Positions 33,687 through 43,658 are shown, counted from the first letter of the stretch. The stretch: DNA of 64,000 nt from Lewinella sp. 4G2 (GCF_001625015.1 NZ_LVWJ02000014.1:2480001-2544000); one strand, 5' to 3'. A program made the numbers and translations. Notes: generated by a model not told the origin, from the letters alone.

Positions 33687-34886
33687 ATGCGCCTGTTTAC
33701 CACCTTTCTGCTGCTTTTGGCTTTCTCTATTTCTCTAAGCGCTCAGCGAACGACGCTGCTGGATAAAAACGGGGAACGCATGCGCGGCACCCCGCTCGCA
33801 CTGGGCCGTAATAACGCACTGGGGGAGACCCGCGCCGCCGTCCGCAACCCCGACTGGTGGAATGGGCTGGATAGCCTGGAGATCAATACCGTCCGACTCT
33901 GCTGGGTGGACCCGTGGTACGACAACCGTGACTTTGGACCTACCTGGACGGTCGATCAGGTCATCCCCTGGATTGACGACGCGGTGGCCAACGCGGAAGC
34001 CGCCGGGCTTAACCTCATCATCAATTACCACGGCCTGGCGGAGTACCAGGAAACCCGCGGCTTTGGGCGCATGACCGAATTTTGGAGCAAGATTGCCCCC
34101 CGCTACGCGGATAATGACCTGGTGTACTACGAGCTCAACAACGAGCAATCCTTTGAGGGCAGCGACTACCTGGAACCCGTCTATCAGGACAGTATGAAGC
34201 GGATCTACGAGATGGTGCACCAGGCCGCGCCCGAGCGCCACATCCTCCTGTTCAGTTTCAACTCCATTAACCTGCCGCTGGTCAATATTCTGGAGCAGTA
34301 CGACTGGGTAGATTATAGCTACACGACGGTGGCCTTCCACATGTACGGCTGGTTCCAGGTGCCAACGCGGGGAGGTGAACGTACCCTCCAGGCCCTGGTC
34401 GACGCCGAATATCCGCTCATGTGTACGGAGTGGGACGTCCGGCAGGACCTCGACTACGTGGTGCCCTTCTTCGGGCAGGACATTATGGCCCAACCCCTCG
34501 AAAGTTTTGGCATTAGTTGGATCGACTGGCGTGACTGGGGCGACGCCACGAATGACCAGTGGACGAACTCCATCATCCCCGACGCCATGGCACAAGATTA
34601 CTGGTGGGGCAACGCGGTAAGTACGGCCAATCTTGTTCCGGAGGGAGCCGTAAAGGCCTTCCCCAACCCCGCCACGGAATTGGTGCAGTTGGAACTACCC
34701 GTAGCCCTCCGTGGCCCCGTTTCCCTGCGCATCGTTGACGCCGCGGGCCGGGCGGTGCGCGCTTACGATCGCAACGCGAATGGCGGCCAACTCTCGCTTC
34801 CGGTGGCCGATCTGCTGGCGGGTGTATATACGATTCACGTACTGGGAGACGAGCACCGCGCCACGGTACGGTTCGTACGGTTGTAA
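33687..34886 (+). CDS. Secreted GH5-type glycosidase with T9SS sorting domain
   Basis: 399 residues from the ATG at 33687 (a TTG at 33651 is in frame). A signal peptide covers about 1-20 (FTTFLLLLAFSISLSAQ). The catalytic TIM barrel (about 25-310) shows NTVRLCW, LNLIINYHG, the acid/base YYELNNEQ and the nucleophile in YPLMCTEWD, then ISWIDWRDWG, all typical of cellulase-like GH5 enzymes. The last 75 residues (AFPNPATELVQLELP ... DLLAGVYTIHV) form a T9SS type A sorting domain, so the enzyme is secreted or surface bound. Probable target is a beta-1,4-glucan or mannan; not provable from sequence alone. Confidence 0.88.
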   Translation: MRLFTTFLLLLAFSISLSAQRTTLLDKNGERMRGTPLALGRNNALGETRAAVRNPDWWNGLDSLEINTVRLCWVDPWYDNRDFGPTWTVDQVIPWIDDAVANAEAAGLNLIINYHGLAEYQETRGFGRMTEFWSKIAPRYADNDLVYYELNNEQSFEGSDYLEPVYQDSMKRIYEMVHQAAPERHILLFSFNSINLPLVNILEQYDWVDYSYTTVAFHMYGWFQVPTRGGERTLQALVDAEYPLMCTEWDVRQDLDYVVPFFGQDIMAQPLESFGISWIDWRDWGDATNDQWTNSIIPDAMAQDYWWGNAVSTANLVPEGAVKAFPNPATELVQLELPVALRGPVSLRIVDAAGRAVRAYDRNANGGQLSLPVADLLAGVYTIHVLGDEHRATVRFVRL

Positions 34887-34901
34887 ACCATAAATTTGGG
34901 C

Positions 34902-35501
34902 ATGACGAATCTTGCTCAAATCACCGCCAATACCGCGCAAGAACTACGGGACTGGCTGGAGGCAAATCACCAGCAATCGGAAAGCGTTTGGCTCGTCCGC
35001 CACAAAAAGGGTAGGGGCGCTACCTACCTGGAATACCCGGACATCGTGGACGAACTCCTCTGCTACGGCTGGGTCGATAGCCTACCGCGTGCCCTGGATG
35101 AGGACCGGACGATGCTACGGATCAGCCCCCGTAACCCCAAGAGTAATTGGTCGGGCATCAATAAGGAAAAGGTGGCCCGCCTGGAAATTGAAGGCCGAAT
35201 GCAACCAGCCGGCCGCCGTCTGGTGGAACTCGCTAAAGCCGGTGGGCAGTGGACCTTCCTCGACGACGTGGAAGCCCTCGTCATTCCACCGGATCTCCGA
35301 ACAGCATTGGATAGCACAGGTAAAGCCGCCTATTTCTGGGAGCGCTTCCCCCCGAGCTCCAAGCGCGGTATCCTGGAGTGGATCAAAACGGCCAGGACGG
35401 CGACGACCCGGGCGAAACGGATTCGGGAAACGGCGGCAAAGGCGGCGGAGAACCGGAAGGCTAATTTCCCGGCGGGGCGGGATGCGGGGCCGAAGGGGTG
35501 A
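34902..35501 (+). CDS. YdeI/OmpD-associated-family protein
   Basis: 199 residues from the ATG at 34902. The N-terminal domain has the family pattern ELRDWLEANHQQSESVWLV, YLEYPDIVDELLCYGWVDS and ISPRNPKSNWSGINKEKV, and the C-terminal region has FPPSSKRGILEWIKTARTATTRAKRI, as in YdeI-like proteins. Cytoplasmic, no signal peptide. Function of the family is poorly defined. The start lies 15 bp after the GH5 stop codon, but the two genes are not functionally related in any obvious way. Confidence 0.8.
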   Translation: MTNLAQITANTAQELRDWLEANHQQSESVWLVRHKKGRGATYLEYPDIVDELLCYGWVDSLPRALDEDRTMLRISPRNPKSNWSGINKEKVARLEIEGRMQPAGRRLVELAKAGGQWTFLDDVEALVIPPDLRTALDSTGKAAYFWERFPPSSKRGILEWIKTARTATTRAKRIRETAAKAAENRKANFPAGRDAGPKG

Positions 35502-35539
35502 TGGCACCAGCCAGTATCTGCGATTGATGATCGAGCGAA

Positions 35540-36985
35540 TCAGGCCACTTCCATCTTTACCGGTAGAAGTGAGCCTTTGGGAGCACCACAGGTCCAGCAA
35601 ACGTAGTCTGCCGGTAGAAGATCTATATCTGTTCCGGGGAGGATGCCCTGGTCGCTATCCCCCAGCGCGGGGTCGTACACACTTTGACACTCATCACACT
35701 CGTATACCGCCGCGACTGCGGGAGTTGGTTCCGTACGGTTCTTGGTACTCACTACTTCATCCCCCCGTTCGTTTAGTTGCTCAAAGTATAGACGGCTCAA
35801 CTCCGTGATTAATTCAACCAATTCGGATCGGTCCACCTGGCGCGCATATTCCTTGTATTCAAGGGTGTTGGGGTCGAAATTACGCGCGTAACGCAAGTTG
35901 TAAGTGGGGCGCATGGCGTAGCCATCAATTAAGCCACCGGCTTGTTCGGGGTCGATGACAATACTGGTCAGTGGGCGGGAGTAAGAGCTGCTGATGCCAA
36001 AGGTGAGCCCGTAAGTACTGATGTCCCGCTGGTCAAAGGCCCGAACGAGGTAGCGCTTCAGGTTGAGTGCTTCGGGGTTAGCGACGGGGAGGTGCCAATT
36101 CAATTCCACGCTGCTGTGGCGGGCGTTTATGCCAAAGCGGCCAAGTAATTTTTCCCACTCAATGCGGCGGCTGGCGGGCAGGCCACTAATGATGAAACTC
36201 TTCCAGGTAGTGATGCAGATCTTACCGATCCGTTGGTCGAGGCAGAGGTGGCAGGTCGCTTCGAGGAAGTCAAGGTCGTACCAATTATTGCGCCAGTACA
36301 GCCCGAGCCAGTAACTATTGGCGTCCAGACGGTTCATCCCTTCGTAAAATGGGAATGGGTAGAAAGGGATACTGAGTTCCTTCTCCACGTTACGTAATTT
36401 GAGGTCGTTACCCCGGTTAGCGGCAACGATAACTTCTTCGATCGTCTCCATCTCCGGGTACTCCTCAATGGCTCGGGCCACGGTTGCGAGGTCCCAGCTG
36501 TGAATCAGGGCGGGGAACTGTTCCTGTTCGCTCCACGCCGGTAGCCGAACGTAAAGGAACCAGTAGTCCTCCCGGTCCGAGGCAATGAAGTTGAGGTGGC
36601 CACCGAACAAGGGCGTAAGCCGCTGGCGAGGGTCCGTGATGTTGATCTCCAACTTTGGAGCGTAGTTGAATTGCTCCAGGATGTAGAGGTAGGACGAGCT
36701 GGTCAACCACGCCGTTTTGCCAAAGATGTCCGCGCTGACGTAACTGCACACAATGTTTGCGTGCTCGCTCGTTTCGAGGGATTCAGGGTTTAAGTCGGCG
36801 AACTGCTTCATTACGCTGGCCGGTGGTGCCGGACAATTCAGTAAAATATCCTGTCGGGAACCAAAGTGGAAACCATCCTGACCCAGCGTCCGGGCCAGTT
36901 CGATGATACGGAGTAGTTCGGCGGGGGCAAGGATGCCTCCCTTGACGGCAATACGGTAAAGCGACTGGTGGCGGGTACTGGTCAT
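35540..36985 (-). CDS. Nitrite/sulfite-reductase-like protein fused to rubredoxin
   Basis: 481 residues. Residues about 1-400 resemble the ferredoxin-like half-domains of nitrite/sulfite reductases (GGILAPAELLRIIELARTLGQDGFHFGSRQDI is the familiar N-terminal pattern), but the paired Cys motifs that hold the siroheme [4Fe-4S] cluster are missing. Residues about 428-475 are a rubredoxin with Cys430, Cys433, Cys463 and Cys466 (CDEC ... CWTC). It overlaps the nitrate reductase gene by 4 bp and is co-transcribed with it, so an electron-transfer role to nitrate reductase is likely. Catalytic nitrite reduction by this protein is unlikely. Confidence 0.82.
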   Translation of the reverse strand: MTSTRHQSLYRIAVKGGILAPAELLRIIELARTLGQDGFHFGSRQDILLNCPAPPASVMKQFADLNPESLETSEHANIVCSYVSADIFGKTAWLTSSSYLYILEQFNYAPKLEINITDPRQRLTPLFGGHLNFIASDREDYWFLYVRLPAWSEQEQFPALIHSWDLATVARAIEEYPEMETIEEVIVAANRGNDLKLRNVEKELSIPFYPFPFYEGMNRLDANSYWLGLYWRNNWYDLDFLEATCHLCLDQRIGKICITTWKSFIISGLPASRRIEWEKLLGRFGINARHSSVELNWHLPVANPEALNLKRYLVRAFDQRDISTYGLTFGISSSYSRPLTSIVIDPEQAGGLIDGYAMRPTYNLRYARNFDPNTLEYKEYARQVDRSELVELITELSRLYFEQLNERGDEVVSTKNRTEPTPAVAAVYECDECQSVYDPALGDSDQGILPGTDIDLLPADYVCWTCGAPKGSLLPVKMEVA

Positions 36986-39900
36986 GATTTGGCAAGTTGA
37001 GCGTTAAGGATACTCTGCACCTGAGGTTTACAGCTTCCACAACCAAGGCCCGCCCCCGTATGGGTACACAGTGCGGCAAACTCCGTCACTCCGCCCCGAA
37101 CGGCGTTGATGAGGTTCCCCTCCCCGGTATTGTTACAACTACAGACGATTGGGCCAATGGGCGGTTCGGGTACCTTCCCCGACCGAAGCAGTTCCGTGCG
37201 TTTGTCGGAGAGTTCAGTACCATCCTCAATCAGGCTGCGGAATTCGGCGAACTCGTTTTTGTCCCCCAGCAAAATGGCGCCAATCAGTCGGTCGCGATGG
37301 AGGATACATTTTTTATAGTAACGTTGCCCCAGATCGCTGAAGACGATCTCTTCGTATTCCGGGTTGTCCTCCGGGTACCGTACCTCACCGATACTACAAA
37401 GATCATACCCGTCAAACTTGAGAATATTTAACGGGGTGGAGCCGGTGTAGACCGCACTCAGGTCACCGGAGAGGTGGCGGGCAAGTACGTCCGCCTGTTG
37501 CTCCGCCGCGGCGGTTATTCCGAAGCGCTTTCCACGCCACTCAGCTACTTCCCCCAGCGCATGGATGTATGGATCCGATGTATTCAGGCGGTCGTCCACG
37601 GTGATGCCCTGCCCAACGTCCAGCCCGGCTGCGCGGCCTAATTCCAAGTTGGGGCGAGTGCCGATTGCGTAGACGATGGCATCACAGTTAATGTTCTTTC
37701 CGCTCTTGAAGGTAACGCTGAGGCCCCCCTCCCTGGCTTCAAAAACGGTATCAACCTCGTTGCGGAAGTAGATCTGGATATCCCGATCTTCCACCTCCCG
37801 GGCGAGCAGGTTGGAGGCCGTAGCGTCCAACTGCCGCTCCATGAGCCGGTTACCTCTTTGGACGATGGTGACCTTCACGTCAATGGTCTTTAGGGCAGCG
37901 GCGAGTTCCAGACCGAGGAGGCCACCCCCAACAATAAGGACCTGGCGGCCAACGAGGCTGCCGCCGCCCCGTTCGTTGAGGTAACTCCGCAGCCGGTCTG
38001 CATCCACTCTTTTTCGGAGGGTGAAAACACCTTCTACCTGCGTTGGAACTTCCCGGGGGACGAAGGGCCGGCTGCCCGTGGCGATCAGTAGTTGGTCATA
38101 GGGGTACTCCGTTCCCTGGTCGTCCACTACTACTTGATTTTTACGGTCGATGTCTACCACGGTAGTTCCCGTCCGTAGTTGGAAGTTGAGTTGCTCCACG
38201 TCGGATTTACGGATCTTGCGGAGGTCATCCCACACGAGGTGTTCGCTGACGTATTCGGGGAGGAGCACCCGGTTGTAAAATGCTTCCGGCTCGCGGGAAA
38301 GGACGGTGATCTCATCCCTTCGGTTGAGGGAACGATAGGTATTGACGAAGCGATAGGCCGCCGCTCCGGCGCCGATGATGACGATCCGCTCCCTTCGTTT
38401 GGCGTAGGGCGTGACCGAAACAAAGGTCAGCTTAAAGTTGGGTTGCTTGCTGTAGGGGTCGATCTGGTCGTCCGTCACGTTATTCGCTCGCGTGAGGTCG
38501 GACCCCAAAGTTTTGCCCCAGTGCATGGGGAGAAATACCACACCCGTGCGGATGCTGCCCGTCACTTTCGTACGGACCCGAACTTCCCCAAAGTCTGACT
38601 GGACGACGGCCAGTTGCCCATCCTCCAGGTCGTAATCGTACGCGGTACTGGGGTGAATCTCCAGGAAGGGAGTACTGAGGTGTTTGCGCAGACGGGCCAC
38701 CTTTCCGGTTCGCGTCATCGTGTGCCACTGGTCCCGAATCCGGCCCGTAGTCAGCATTAGCGGGCGATTGCGGGGTGGCTGCGGCAAACTATCATTGGTT
38801 CGGATGCCGGAGGACCAAAAGCGGGCTCGTCCCGACTCGGTGTAGAACTGGTGGTCGGTAAATAACCGCTTGGTCCCCGGGTGCGTCCGGTGCGGGACGG
38901 GCCACTGAAAAGTGCCTTCCTCGATGAGCCGGCGGTGGCTTAGGCCGCTGACGTCGATGTGCGTCCCCGCCGTCATGCGGACGTATTCATCGTAGACCTG
39001 AGCGACGGTGCGGAAGCCGAACCCGGGGAAACCCATGCGCCGGGCGAAGTCAAGGATGATGTCCGCATCCGGCCGCGCCTCTCCGGGTGGCGCAACGAGG
39101 GGCCGGACGATACTGACGCGCCGGTCGGAGTTGGTCATGGTCCCCGTCTTTTCCAACCAGCCCGCGGCCGGTAGTACGAGGTCGGCGTACTCCAGCGTAT
39201 CACTCCGGTCGCTAATGTCCTGCACTACCACGAATTTCGCTTTCTTCAGCGCCCGGTCGATCTGCGACCCGTTAGGCATACTCACGGCCGGGTTGGTACA
39301 GATGATCCAGATGGCCTTTAGCTGGCCGGTCTCCAGGCGTTGAAACATCTCGGTGGCTGAGAGCCCCGGTTGGGCGGGGAGGTCGTCCACCCCCCAGAAG
39401 CGGGCGATCTCCGCGCGGTGGTCCGTGTTACTCAGTACGCGGTGAGCGGCCAGGAGGCTGGCCATGCCCCCTACTTCGCGGCCTCCCATCGCGTTGGGTT
39501 GGCCGGTGAGGCTGAAGGGGCCGGCGCCGGGCTTGCCGATCTGCCCGGTGAGTAGGTGGAGGTTGAGCAGAGCGCCATTTTTTTCCACGCCCCGGTTACT
39601 CTGGTTCAGGCCCATGGCCCACATTGAGAGGAAGCCCCGCGCGTCGGCGATGAAGCTGGCGGCGCGCTTGATGTCCTCCAGGGGCACCCCACAGGCTTTG
39701 GCCGCCCGGCGAAGGTTAACGCTCTTGAGAATGCGGAGATAATTCCCACCGGCTTCGGTGTGGTCCCGGACGAATTCTTGATCCGTTGCCCCAACGTCGT
39801 ACAGCCGGCGCGCAATGGCGTTGTGTAGGATCACGTCCGTACCCGGGATGAGTTGCAGGTGGAGGTCGGCGATGGCGCAAGTGTCCGTACGGCGTGGGTC

Positions 39901-40506
39901 GATCACGATGATCTTTGTTCCCGGGTAGGCCTTCTTGCGGGCTTCCACCCGGCGCCAGATAATGGGGTGGCACCAGGCGGGGTTGGCGCCGGAGACGAGC
40001 AGGCAATCCGTTTCGTCGATGTCTTCATAGGAGACGGGGACGGCGTCCTCGCCGAGCATCTTGGTGTAGGCAACCACTGCGGAGGACATACACAGGCGAG
40101 AATTCGTATCAATATTATTGGTGCCGATGAAACCCTTCGCCAACTTATTCACGAGGTAATACTCTTCGGTAAGGCACTGGCCGCTGATGTAGAAACCGAC
40201 GCTGTCCGGCCCGTACCGATCGATAATGGAACGGAAGGTGGCGGCAGCCCTGTCCAGGGCAGCATCCCAACTCACTCTTTGCAGTGGGTGGCTGCGGTGG
40301 CGGCGCATATGGGGATAGAGAAGTCGGTCGGACTGGTCCTGCACTACGTAGTTCAGGTTCCTCCCTTTTGAGCAAAGTTGGCCCCGGTTGGCCGGGTGGT
40401 CAGGGTCGCCCTCCACTGATAAGTTACCTCGGGCATCCTTCGTGGCGAGTATACCACACCCGACACCGCAATAGGAGCAAGTAGTCTTCAGAGTAGTCGT
40501 ACGCAT
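36982..40506 (-). CDS. nasC: Assimilatory nitrate reductase fused to NAD(P)H-type flavoprotein and BFD domain
   Basis: 1174 residues. Residues about 1-690 are a molybdopterin bis-MGD reductase: Cys10, Cys13, Cys17 and Cys45 bind the [4Fe-4S] cluster (TCSYCGVGCG ... QLCSKG), then the molybdopterin domains and dinucleotide-binding domain. Residues about 705-1060 are an FAD/NAD(P)-linked oxidoreductase (RIVIIGAGAAAYRF, LLIATGSRPFVP, VLIVGGGLLGLELAAAL), and the last 55 are a BFD-like [2Fe-2S] domain with C1122, C1124, C1156 and C1159. The fusion would pass electrons from a pyridine nucleotide through FAD and [2Fe-2S] to Mo on one chain. Reduces nitrate to nitrite in the cytoplasm for assimilation by NirBD, encoded 10 kb away. 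Confidence 0.92.
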   Translation of the reverse strand: MRTTTLKTTCSYCGVGCGILATKDARGNLSVEGDPDHPANRGQLCSKGRNLNYVVQDQSDRLLYPHMRRHRSHPLQRVSWDAALDRAAATFRSIIDRYGPDSVGFYISGQCLTEEYYLVNKLAKGFIGTNNIDTNSRLCMSSAVVAYTKMLGEDAVPVSYEDIDETDCLLVSGANPAWCHPIIWRRVEARKKAYPGTKIIVIDPRRTDTCAIADLHLQLIPGTDVILHNAIARRLYDVGATDQEFVRDHTEAGGNYLRILKSVNLRRAAKACGVPLEDIKRAASFIADARGFLSMWAMGLNQSNRGVEKNGALLNLHLLTGQIGKPGAGPFSLTGQPNAMGGREVGGMASLLAAHRVLSNTDHRAEIARFWGVDDLPAQPGLSATEMFQRLETGQLKAIWIICTNPAVSMPNGSQIDRALKKAKFVVVQDISDRSDTLEYADLVLPAAGWLEKTGTMTNSDRRVSIVRPLVAPPGEARPDADIILDFARRMGFPGFGFRTVAQVYDEYVRMTAGTHIDVSGLSHRRLIEEGTFQWPVPHRTHPGTKRLFTDHQFYTESGRARFWSSGIRTNDSLPQPPRNRPLMLTTGRIRDQWHTMTRTGKVARLRKHLSTPFLEIHPSTAYDYDLEDGQLAVVQSDFGEVRVRTKVTGSIRTGVVFLPMHWGKTLGSDLTRANNVTDDQIDPYSKQPNFKLTFVSVTPYAKRRERIVIIGAGAAAYRFVNTYRSLNRRDEITVLSREPEAFYNRVLLPEYVSEHLVWDDLRKIRKSDVEQLNFQLRTGTTVVDIDRKNQVVVDDQGTEYPYDQLLIATGSRPFVPREVPTQVEGVFTLRKRVDADRLRSYLNERGGGSLVGRQVLIVGGGLLGLELAAALKTIDVKVTIVQRGNRLMERQLDATASNLLAREVEDRDIQIYFRNEVDTVFEAREGGLSVTFKSGKNINCDAIVYAIGTRPNLELGRAAGLDVGQGITVDDRLNTSDPYIHALGEVAEWRGKRFGITAAAEQQADVLARHLSGDLSAVYTGSTPLNILKFDGYDLCSIGEVRYPEDNPEYEEIVFSDLGQRYYKKCILHRDRLIGAILLGDKNEFAEFRSLIEDGTELSDKRTELLRSGKVPEPPIGPIVCSCNNTGEGNLINAVRGGVTEFAALCTHTGAGLGCGSCKPQVQSILNAQLAKS

Positions 40507-40539
40507 GCGGCGGAATTGAAGCTTGAGGTTTACAAGAAG

Positions 40540-40557
40540 GGCGCTGCCGCGGGTGCG
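40540..40557 (-). repeat. Dispersed 18-bp repeat, copy 14 (intergenic)
   Basis: Plus strand GGCGCTGCCGCGGGTGCG, 17/18 to consensus, 33 bp upstream of nasC and pointing in its direction. Confidence 0.8.
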
Positions 40558-40726
40558 GTGCGGGAGTGAGAGAAAATGGACTGTTCAGTGACTTCGGTAT
40601 TGAGCTGGCGGGTCGAATAGTTCCCATTAAAGCAAGAAATCGACGGCACCAAGGAAGTAGATTCTGCTAACTCCTTCCGGCACGTTTAGCGCCGGTGGGC
40701 ACTACCAAACATCCTTTTTACAAAGC

Positions 40727-40834
40727 TACGTATTTATGCCCGATGCGTACCTACGCATTAAATAAATTAAGTAATCAGAAAAATAATTACGTATTTTGAT
40801 GTTAAAACTACGTACTTTATGATGACAATACGTA
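40727..40834. promoter_or_regulatory. Phased array of TACGTA operator-like boxes
   Basis: Perfect TACGTA at 40727-40732, 40788-40793, 40809-40814 and 40829-40834, with one-mismatch boxes TACCTA at 40748-40753 (inside the palindrome ATGCGTAccTACGCAT) and TAAGTA at 40768-40773. Box centres are 21, 20, 20, 21 and 20 bp apart, two DNA turns each. The array lies 48-155 bp upstream of the porin start codon. The shared extended form is AAAACTACGTA. A nitrate-responsive regulator, possibly the NarL-like protein at 46620, is the likely ligand (inference). Confidence 0.7.
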
Positions 40835-40881
40835 GTTTTGCTTCCGTCAACGCATTTACACTTTCACTTAAAAGAACTGCT

Positions 40882-42192
40882 ATGAGTTTACGTCTACGCC
40901 TTTCTTGCCTTTGTTTGTTCCTGGCGCTTACCGTATGGAATGAACTGAGTGCGCAGCAATTCCAGCTTACCGCCGAGGTGCGCCCCCGGACGGAATTCCG
41001 CAACGGTTTCAAAACTCCTACTTCTTCGGGCTTTGACCCGGCCTTTTTTACCGAGCAACGGAGCCGGTTGTACTTTGATTACAAAGAGGAAAAGTTCACC
41101 TTCCGCCTGGCGATGCAAGACGTTCGCCTGTGGGGAGAGGTACCCCAGATCTTTAAGGAAGACATTGGCAGCTCCTTCCTTTCCGAAGCCTGGGGCCGGT
41201 ATAATCTGACGGACAAGTTCAGCATCAAAGCTGGCCGGCAAATCATCAGTTACGACAATCAACGCTTCTTTGGCGGGCTGGAGTGGGCGCAACAGGGGCG
41301 CCGCCACGACGCGCTCTTGCTGATCCACGAAGACGCCAAGAAGCGAACGAAGCTCCACGTAGGCTTGGCCTTCAATGCGGATGACGACCGCCCCGAACCC
41401 GTCTATTTACAGGCACCTAACGCTAATTTCTACACGACACCGGGTAACTACAAAAGCCTGCAGTACGCTTGGTTCCACAAGGATTTTGCCGAAAATAAGG
41501 GCGGGATTTCCCTCCTGGTGAACAACGCTACGCTGCAGAACGCGGATTCTACCTCCTCCAACAAACAGACCTTTGGCATTATCCCCAACTATCAATTTGG
41601 GAAGGTGAAGGTCGCAGCTGACCTATACTACCAAAGCGGAAAGGTAGGGGACCGTAACGTCAACGCTTTTCTCGCGGGCGTCAACGCCACGCTGCCTACC
41701 AAGCTTACGCCGGTTACCCTCGGCGTCGAATACATCTCCGGGAAGGATGACGACGATACGAGTAGCGACATCACCAACTTCAGCCCGGATTACGGGACGA
41801 ACCACGCCTTTAATGGCTTCATGGATTACTTCTTCGTCGGGCCAGCCAATGGCAGCGTCGGGGTGCTCGACATCTACTTCAAGACGAAGTGGAAAGTCGG
41901 GAAGGGGGCCTTACTCTTCCACGGCCACGAGTTTATGACCGGCTCCCGCCAACTTAACGGGGAAGGCCAGCAACTCAGTAGCTCGATGGGCATGGAGGCG
42001 GACTTTGTCTACGTCCGAAAAGTTAGCCCGGCCGTGACCTTTCACGTTGGTGCCAGCGCGCTTTACGGGACGGATACGCTCCTGGAGCTCCGGCCCGGTA
42101 ACCAGAAGTTCAATTCCTGGGCCTGGACGATGGTGACATTCAAGCCCGTCCTCTACAAATCCGAAGAGGACAAGAAGAAAAAGAAGAAGTAA
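40882..42192 (+). CDS. Outer-membrane porin of the nitrate uptake operon (alginate-export-like)
   Basis: 436 residues from the ATG at 40882, which gives a signal peptide (about 1-25, [19 protein letters not shown]). The rest has regularly alternating strands of an outer membrane beta-barrel ([60 protein letters not shown]), as in the alginate-export/porin superfamily. The ORF could be extended upstream to 40819, but that would place the start inside the operator array. It is the first gene of an operon with the NrtABCD-type transporter, so it probably lets nitrate or nitrite cross the outer membrane. Confidence 0.82.
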   Translation: MSLRLRLSCLCLFLALTVWNELSAQQFQLTAEVRPRTEFRNGFKTPTSSGFDPAFFTEQRSRLYFDYKEEKFTFRLAMQDVRLWGEVPQIFKEDIGSSFLSEAWGRYNLTDKFSIKAGRQIISYDNQRFFGGLEWAQQGRRHDALLLIHEDAKKRTKLHVGLAFNADDDRPEPVYLQAPNANFYTTPGNYKSLQYAWFHKDFAENKGGISLLVNNATLQNADSTSSNKQTFGIIPNYQFGKVKVAADLYYQSGKVGDRNVNAFLAGVNATLPTKLTPVTLGVEYISGKDDDDTSSDITNFSPDYGTNHAFNGFMDYFFVGPANGSVGVLDIYFKTKWKVGKGALLFHGHEFMTGSRQLNGEGQQLSSSMGMEADFVYVRKVSPAVTFHVGASALYGTDTLLELRPGNQKFNSWAWTMVTFKPVLYKSEEDKKKKKK

Positions 42193-42241
42193 TCCCCACC
42201 CTCGTAACCGCCACGAACACCCCCCCTCAACTTATTCAACT

Positions 42242-43630
42242 ATGAAAAACGTATTCAGACTTTCCGCGTGCCTTTCGCTCTTTGTAGCTCTTTTCTCTGC
42301 CTGTGGCCCGGACACGGCACCTGCGGCAGCGCCCGGTTCCGCCGTCACTGTTTCGGCTGATGCGGCCAAGGTGGAAAAGCCCCAATTGACGTTCGGCTTT
42401 ATTAAACTGACGGATATGGCCCCGTTGGCCATTGCCAAGGAGAAGGGCTACTTTGAAGAAGAAGGCCTTTACGTAAGCGTCGAAGCGCAGTCCAACTGGA
42501 AGAACATCCTTGACCGGGTAATTGACGGGCAACTCGACGGCAGCCATATGCTAGCGGGGCAGCCCATCGCTGCCGGGGCCGGGTTTGGCCGCCAGGCGGA
42601 ACTCGTAACGCCATTCAGTATGGACCTGAACGGGAATGGTATTACCGTTTCCAACGACGTATGGAGCAAGATGCAACCCCACGTAAAAATGGGCGCAGAT
42701 GGCAAACCCGTACACCCGATCCCCGCCGATGCCCTTAAACCGGTGATCAAAGACTACCAGAATGACGGAAAGCCCTTCAAAATGGGAATGGTATTCCCCG
42801 TCTCCACCCACAACTACGAGATCCGGTACTGGCTCGCCGCCGCCGGCATCCACCCGGGTATGTACACGGCCGGGAACATCCAGGGGCAGGTGGACGCCGA
42901 GGTTTTACTGAGCGTCACCCCACCACCCCAGATGCCCGCCACGATGGAGGCCGGAACGATCTACGGATACTGCGTGGGTGAGCCCTGGAACCAGCAGGCC
43001 GTCTTCAAGGGCATTGGCGTGCCGGTGACCACCAACTACGGCATCTGGAAGAATAACCCCGAAAAAGTATTCGCACTGCGTAAGGACTTCGTCGAGAAAT
43101 ACCCCAATACGACTAAAAGCATCACCAAGGCACTCATCCGCGCTGGCAAGTGGCTGGATGAGCCCGGTAACCGCGCCGAGGCCGTCAGCATCCTGAGCCG
43201 CCCGGAATACGTAGGGGCGGACTCGATCGTCCTGGCCAACTCCATGTCCGGCACCTTCGAATTTGAGCGTGGGGACAAGCGGGAGATGCCGGACTTCAAT
43301 GTCTTCTACCGCTACGATGCGACCTATCCCTTCTACTCCGACGGTGTATGGTTCCTCACCCAAATGCGCCGCTGGGGGCAAATCCCCGAAACAAAGGATG
43401 CGACGTGGTACGATGAGACCATTCGTGAGATCTACCGCCCGGACCTCTGGCGCTCCGCCGCGGAATCCCTCGTCGCGGAGGGTAAGATCCCAGCCGGGGA
43501 CATCCCCGAAACGGATGGCTACAAGCCCGCCACGGATGAGTTCATCGACGGAAAGACCTACGATGGCCGGGACCCGATCAGCTACATCAATTCCTTTACG
43601 ATCGGGAATAAGGACGCCCAGACGAAATAA
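42242..43630 (+). CDS. nrtA: Nitrate ABC transporter substrate-binding lipoprotein (NrtA/CmpA type)
   Basis: 462 residues with a lipobox LFSAC (Cys21), so it is anchored in a membrane facing the periplasm. The NrtA/CmpA-like periplasmic binding fold follows: [65 protein letters not shown], and [22 protein letters not shown]. Repeat copy 15 begins three residues after the lipidated Cys (read APAAAP) and forms the flexible linker. The family binds nitrate, nitrite or bicarbonate; operon context favours nitrate/nitrite. Confidence 0.9.
   Translation: MKNVFRLSACLSLFVALFSACGPDTAPAAAPGSAVTVSADAAKVEKPQLTFGFIKLTDMAPLAIAKEKGYFEEEGLYVSVEAQSNWKNILDRVIDGQLDGSHMLAGQPIAAGAGFGRQAELVTPFSMDLNGNGITVSNDVWSKMQPHVKMGADGKPVHPIPADALKPVIKDYQNDGKPFKMGMVFPVSTHNYEIRYWLAAAGIHPGMYTAGNIQGQVDAEVLLSVTPPPQMPATMEAGTIYGYCVGEPWNQQAVFKGIGVPVTTNYGIWKNNPEKVFALRKDFVEKYPNTTKSITKALIRAGKWLDEPGNRAEAVSILSRPEYVGADSIVLANSMSGTFEFERGDKREMPDFNVFYRYDATYPFYSDGVWFLTQMRRWGQIPETKDATWYDETIREIYRPDLWRSAAESLVAEGKIPAGDIPETDGYKPATDEFIDGKTYDGRDPISYINSFTIGNKDAQTK
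42316..42333 (+). repeat. Dispersed 18-bp repeat, copy 15 (in nrtA)
   Basis: GGCACCTGCGGCAGCGCC, exact consensus, read Ala-Pro-Ala-Ala-Ala-Pro in the linker after the lipobox. Confidence 0.85.
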
Positions 43631-43658
43631 TTTCTCCTCCCCCAAGAAATACAAGACC

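Larger units (their letters stand above)
40507..40881. other. Regulatory intergenic region between nasC and the porin/nrt operon
   Basis: 375 bp between divergent nasC and the porin gene. It holds one dispersed repeat (40540-40557) and an array of TACGTA-type boxes (40727-40834). No gene is supported. Confidence 0.7.
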
